Below, in pieces: positions 5,691 to 9,138 of a stretch of 9,138 nt of DNA. Origin of the DNA: Ignavibacteria bacterium (GTDB lineage Bacteria > Bacteroidota > Ignavibacteria > Tepidaquicellales > OLB5); the NCBI GenBank assembly GCA_030835005.1, contig JAUQWT010000399.1:1-9138 (forward strand), read 5' to 3'. The translations under genes were made by a program, and so were the position numbers. The first letter of the stretch is position 1, and each line of letters begins with the position of its first letter. The notes beneath the pieces were generated by a model, which saw only the letters and a list, made by a program, of their open reading frames with translations, was not told the origin of the DNA and searched no databases.

Positions 5691-7613
5691 ATGAAAAGTC
5701 TAAAGAAATTATTCGAGATCCTGGGAAGGTGGAAGTACCAGTATATAATGGCAGGGATTCTGCTTATAGTCTCTATTGCATTCCGTCTGCTTGAGCCGAA
5801 AGTGCTGCAAATAGCAGTTGATAAGATAATAACGCTCTTTGTAAAAAAGGAAAGCTCGCTCATTGCGACAGATGACTTTGTTTCGCGCTTTCTGTTTACA
5901 ATACTTCCTGCGCTCTTGATAGAGAATTCGGGAATGATACTAATATACCTCGGTATCATCTTCCTGGTAATTGCGCTCTTCAGGGGTGTAACAATGCTGA
6001 GCTCGAGTGCAATATCAGCCGCATCAACGGAAAAAGCGATGAAGAAGCTGCGCGACAGGCTCTTCAGTCACCTGCAGCACCTTCCAATGGAGTATTACGG
6101 CAAAACTCCAACCGGCGAGCTGATCCAAAGATGCACCGGTGATGTTGAAACAGTACGGAAGTTCGCAACCATGCAGGTTACGGAAACGATAAGGCTATCA
6201 GCATTATTTGTAGGCGCATTTGTGATGATGTACCTGGTAAATCCAACTTATGCGTTTATCTCCATCAGTCTCTTTCCGATAGTGATAGGGGCATCGTACT
6301 TCTTCTTCAAAAAAGAAGGAGAGATATGGACAAAGCACGAAGCCGAGCAGGATAAGCTGACCGCAATGGTACAGGAGAACCTTTCCGGTATCCGTGTAGT
6401 GAAGGCGTTTGCTAAGGAGAACCATGAGATAGATAAATTCACCAGGCAGAATGAACAAAAGCGTGTTTGGGGAATGAAGCTGCTAAGGCTGCACTCAATT
6501 TACTGGCCAAGCAGTGATGTAATGGTTTATCTCCAGCTTGCAATATCGTTATTTGCCGGTGGGTATTTCGTAATAAATAACCGGATAACTGTCGGTGAAT
6601 ACACGGCGTTCTTTACATATGCATCATACGTTACCTGGCCGATGAGAAGGCTTGCACAGCTTGTAAGCGAAATGGGGATGACCCGTGTTGCTATCGATAG
6701 AATTTACTCAATTCTCGATTACAAACCCGAGGATTACTCCGGTTACAATAACGATGGCAATGAGCTTGATGGAAGCATTGAGTTCGATAATGTCCACTTC
6801 AAGTATGTTGAAGACGAGAATCCCGTACTAAACGGCGTAAGCTTTAAGATCACCGCCGGTGAAAAAGTTGCGCTGCTCGGACCCACGGGCGCGGGTAAAT
6901 CAACTATAATCTCACTGCTTATGAAGTTCTATGAGCCCACAAGCGGGGTTATAAGAATAGACGGCAGGGATATCAGGGAATTCTCAAGGCCGTTCCTGCG
7001 GAGCAAAATAGGCGTAGTGCTACAAAAGCCTTTTTTGTTCTCCACAACTATCAAGGATAATATTGCCTATTCTGATCCTGATACTCATATTAATGAGATA
7101 GTTGAATCTGCAAAGGTTGCAAATGTCGATCATATCATCACCGATATATTCCCCAACAGCTATGATACTGTTGTTGGTGAAAAAGGTGTAACGCTTTCAG
7201 GAGGGCAGAAGCAAAGAGTCACGCTGGCAAGGACAATACTTAAGAATCCCGATATACTTGTACTCGATGATTCAACATCATCTGTTGATACCGAGACCGA
7301 GTTCGAGATACAGCGTGCGCTGAAAGATGTTACAAAAGACAAGACTACAATTGTCATAGCACACCGCGTAACATCGGTCCAGGAGTGCAGCCGGATAATT
7401 GTACTAGAAAAAGGAAAAGTTATCGAGCAGGGTACTCATGAGGAGCTGATAGAAAATAACGGGTTCTACCGCAAGATATATGATATACAGGTCTCGATTG
7501 AAGACGAGATAAGTAAGGATATCGGTGAAGTAATCCCGCCGGTTCTGGACCAGCAAAAAACGCTGGAAAGCAAAAAAGGAATGATAGGAAAAGAACTTGA
7601 TACGGTGGTATAA
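5691..7613 (+). CDS. ABC exporter half-transporter with degenerate Walker B (TM287/YheI-like)
   Basis: A 640-residue fused membrane-ATPase subunit of the MsbA/multidrug exporter type. Six membrane segments are seen at about residues 16-34, 78-100, 167-185, 187-205, 278-296 and 300-325. The ATPase domain has Walker A GPTGAGKST (397-405), Q-loop Gln445, signature LSGGQ (502-506), Walker B ILVLDDSTSSVD and switch His558. The catalytic Glu after Walker B is Asp (Asp527), as in the degenerate half of heterodimeric exporters such as TM287/TM288 and Bacillus YheI/YheH, so the next gene is its likely partner. The substrate cannot be read from sequence; lipids, drugs or peptides are possible. The start at 5691 gives a normal N-terminus (MKSLKKLFEILGRW); the RBS is weak. 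The last 27 residues are encoded by the first copy of an 85-base tandem repeat and are a non-conserved charged tail. Expression probably depends on the upstream leader and terminator. Confidence 0.93.
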   Translation: MKSLKKLFEILGRWKYQYIMAGILLIVSIAFRLLEPKVLQIAVDKIITLFVKKESSLIATDDFVSRFLFTILPALLIENSGMILIYLGIIFLVIALFRGVTMLSSSAISAASTEKAMKKLRDRLFSHLQHLPMEYYGKTPTGELIQRCTGDVETVRKFATMQVTETIRLSALFVGAFVMMYLVNPTYAFISISLFPIVIGASYFFFKKEGEIWTKHEAEQDKLTAMVQENLSGIRVVKAFAKENHEIDKFTRQNEQKRVWGMKLLRLHSIYWPSSDVMVYLQLAISLFAGGYFVINNRITVGEYTAFFTYASYVTWPMRRLAQLVSEMGMTRVAIDRIYSILDYKPEDYSGYNNDGNELDGSIEFDNVHFKYVEDENPVLNGVSFKITAGEKVALLGPTGAGKSTIISLLMKFYEPTSGVIRIDGRDIREFSRPFLRSKIGVVLQKPFLFSTTIKDNIAYSDPDTHINEIVESAKVANVDHIITDIFPNSYDTVVGEKGVTLSGGQKQRVTLARTILKNPDILVLDDSTSSVDTETEFEIQRALKDVTKDKTTIVIAHRVTSVQECSRIIVLEKGKVIEQGTHEELIENNGFYRKIYDIQVSIEDEISKDIGEVIPPVLDQQKTLESKKGMIGKELDTVV

Positions 7614-7699
7614 AGTAATCCCGCCAGTGCGGGACCAGCAAAAAACGCTGGAAAGTAAAAAGGCAAAAGTAAAAAAGCAATTTGATACATTGATATAAA
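7530..7699 (+). repeat. 85-base tandem duplication of the exporter gene's 3' end
   Basis: Copy A (7530-7614) encodes the last 27 codons and stop of the first exporter gene. Copy B (7615-7699) follows directly. The first 41 bases match at 38 positions; the remaining 44 match at about two-thirds, with no net length change. Both contain the stem CCAGC/GCTGG around an A-rich loop (7550-7566 and 7635-7651). Copy B also has CCCGC/GCGGG (7620-7624 with 7629-7633). Because 85 is not a multiple of three, copy B lies in the +1 frame after the stop. Confidence 0.85.
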
Positions 7700-7854
7700 A
7701 GAAAAATGTATCCCCATCCAGGTGGATTGGGAACGAGTTAAAGTTAAAAGAATGATTAGCCACGGGTTTTAACCCGTGGTTAAGATTCTCCGGAATTTCG
7801 GGACTTTAGTCCCGATTGCAGATAAATGTAAACGATTTTTCAATAAGTATAAAA
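7700..7854. repeat. Cluster of palindromes (REP-like) between the two exporter genes
   Basis: Three further stems fill the gap. CCCATCC/GGAtTGGG lies at 7713-7731 with one bulged base. CCACGGGTTTTAACCCGTGG is a perfect palindrome at 7760-7779 and extends to 7756-7783. TCGGGACTTTAGTCCCGA, at 7798-7815, is also self-complementary. None is followed by a T tract, so they are not classic terminators. They resemble dispersed repetitive extragenic palindromes, as mobilised by IS200/RAYT-type transposases, and may tune mRNA stability or the subunit ratio. No other gene is seen in this gap. Confidence 0.65.
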
Positions 7855-9138
7855 ATGTCAAAACTAAAAGATAAACAGTTTAAAACAAAAGGAGCGCTTT
7901 GGCCGTTCTTAAGGCGCCTGCTAAAATACAGCTTCCGCTATCCCAAATGGGTTGCGGGTTTCACGGGATTTGTATTGCTTGTTGCTTTGATAGAAGCAGT
8001 ATACCCGCTGGTTTGGTTAAGCCTGCTGGATAACTTCATTGTTCCGGCAGTTGAATCATACAAGTTAACCGGCAGCGCTGTGAACATTGATACTTCGGTA
8101 CTGTGGAAATACGGCGCTGTATTTGCCGGTTTGGGTATTTTACTTGCCGCAGGTGTGTTCTGCTTCATTAATTTCGCCGGAAGGATACAGGAATATGTAA
8201 TGTTTGATATCCGCCAGGAGCTTTTCACAAAGCTGCAGGAGCTTTCGTTCTCCTTCTTCGATAAATCCGCAGTAGGCTGGCTGCTTTCACGGATATCAAG
8301 CGATACTATCAAGGTTACGGAGCTTATTTCATGGACAATGATAGAAGCAGTGTGGGGAACCGGTATGATAATCTTCTGTGTATCATCAATGTTCTACTAC
8401 AACTGGAAGCTTGCCATAATTGTTACGGCGGCAATTCCTGTTTTGATGGTAGTTTCATTCAAGCTTAGAGCGCTGATACTGAAGTATTCCCGCGAAGCAA
8501 GGAAATACAACAGCGAAATTACTGCAAGGTTCAACGAACATATTAACGGTGTTGAAGTTAACAAAAGCCTTGTGCAGGAAAGCCGCGTTAGCCATGATTT
8601 TACCGGCTTAAGCGAGAAGATGAGGATATCTTCATTCAATGCCGCGTACTACCAGGCAATATTTATGCCCCTGATAATTTTCGGCGGGTCAATATCAGCA
8701 GCGTTTGTGATCTATTACGGCGGCTCAATGGCGATATCGATTCCCGCTGCAATTACTATCGGTACGCTAGCTGCATTTTTCGGATACGCTACTATGATAT
8801 TCGAGCCAATACTTGATATATCACGGTTCTACTCACAGGCGCAGAACAGTATTTCGGCAGGTGAGCGTATATTCTCGCTCATCGATACAAAGCCGGTTAT
8901 TGTGAACTCCGTTAGCGCAAAAGATTACACGCGTATTACCGGTGATATCGATTTTGAAAACGTTGACTTCCATTATGAAACCGGCAAGGAAGTGCTGCAT
9001 GGTTTGAACCTTAATATCGAAGCCGGAACATCTGTTGCGCTTGTTGGTGAAACAGGAGGCGGGAAATCAACAATAATAAATCTTATCTGCAGGTTCTATG
9101 AGCCAACCGGAGGAAGAGTGCTGATCGACGGAATTGAT
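7855..9138 (+). CDS. Second ABC exporter half-transporter, 3' end outside window
   Basis: The frame opens with ATG at 7855 (MSKLKDKQFKTKGALWPFLRR) and stays open for 428 codons to the window edge. The cytosolic N-terminal segment is followed by membrane segments at about residues 34-58, 84-108 and 165-200 (two), plus two more near 270-330, the exporter pattern. The intracellular coupling region includes FDIRQELFTKLQELSFSFFDKSAVGWLLSRISSD-like residues, split here by position about 120-155. The ATPase domain begins near 365 (DIDFENVDFHYE) and contains Walker A GETGGGKST (398-406, Lys404). Q-loop, signature, Walker B and His lie beyond the window. It is the probable partner of the preceding subunit in a heterodimeric exporter in the inner membrane. 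If so, it should carry the intact catalytic Glu. The 241-base gap rich in palindromes is large for two subunits of one complex. No strong RBS is seen. Confidence 0.93.
   Translation, partial: MSKLKDKQFKTKGALWPFLRRLLKYSFRYPKWVAGFTGFVLLVALIEAVYPLVWLSLLDNFIVPAVESYKLTGSAVNIDTSVLWKYGAVFAGLGILLAAGVFCFINFAGRIQEYVMFDIRQELFTKLQELSFSFFDKSAVGWLLSRISSDTIKVTELISWTMIEAVWGTGMIIFCVSSMFYYNWKLAIIVTAAIPVLMVVSFKLRALILKYSREARKYNSEITARFNEHINGVEVNKSLVQESRVSHDFTGLSEKMRISSFNAAYYQAIFMPLIIFGGSISAAFVIYYGGSMAISIPAAITIGTLAAFFGYATMIFEPILDISRFYSQAQNSISAGERIFSLIDTKPVIVNSVSAKDYTRITGDIDFENVDFHYETGKEVLHGLNLNIEAGTSVALVGETGGGKSTIINLICRFYEPTGGRVLIDGID

Noticed and set aside
5387..5959. 190-residue open frame on the minus strand overlapping the leader and exporter N-terminus
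   Set aside because: It is antisense to the clear exporter reading frame and to the terminator, and its translation has no recognisable domain pattern.
7404..7763. Several overlapping minus-strand frames of 83-119 residues with repeated FAGP/CWSR segments
   Set aside because: They are antisense readings of the exporter end and the 85-base repeat. The repeated peptides only reflect the DNA duplication.
7938..8639. Minus-strand frames of 80 and 124 residues
   Set aside because: They lie antisense within the second exporter gene, whose membrane-segment pattern and Walker A fix the plus-strand frame.

Overview
The window looks like chromosomal DNA of a Bacteroidota/Ignavibacteria-type bacterium. 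The main support is two promoter-like sites matching the Bacteroidota pattern TTG-N19/20-TAnnTTTG. Genes also start without clear Shine-Dalgarno sequences, coding DNA has moderate GC, and the PhzF-like protein and ABC exporter fit the group. This placement is an inference; no marker gene is present.

Layout. (1) Positions 2-712, + strand: the 3' part of a PhzF-family isomerase/epimerase-like gene. (2) Positions 776-2078, - strand: a tightly overlapping three-gene operon read as a toxin-antitoxin-chaperone (TAC) module, with a RelE/HigB-like toxin, a HigA-like Xre antitoxin with a long C-terminal tail, and a SecB-like chaperone. It has a candidate promoter, with repeated half-sites at the start of transcription. 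(3) Positions 2349-5285, - strand: a 978-residue protein with a putative PD-(D/E)XK-like nuclease domain at the N-terminus, a TPR-like helical middle and an unknown C-terminus. (4) Positions 5286-5690: a divergent promoter, a foldable RNA and a strong intrinsic terminator ahead of the exporter. (5) Positions 5691-7613 and 7855-9138 (cut by the window end), + strand: two ABC exporter half-transporters, probably a heterodimer. They are separated by about 240 bases that carry an 85-base tandem duplication of the first gene's 3' end and several strong palindromes.

Regions 2 and 3 are visibly AT-rich and lie antisense to the flanking genes. They look like an acquired defence-type cassette placed between a metabolic gene and a transporter operon. 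In the TAC model the toxin is neutralised by an antitoxin that needs the SecB-like chaperone to fold. The large protein has the look of an antiviral effector, but no function can be proven from sequence alone.

The two least ordinary items are the nuclease-TPR protein and the structured RNA. In the RNA, a closing helix and the terminator compete for the same GTCCGC segment, which is the logic of a riboswitch or attenuator controlling the exporter.
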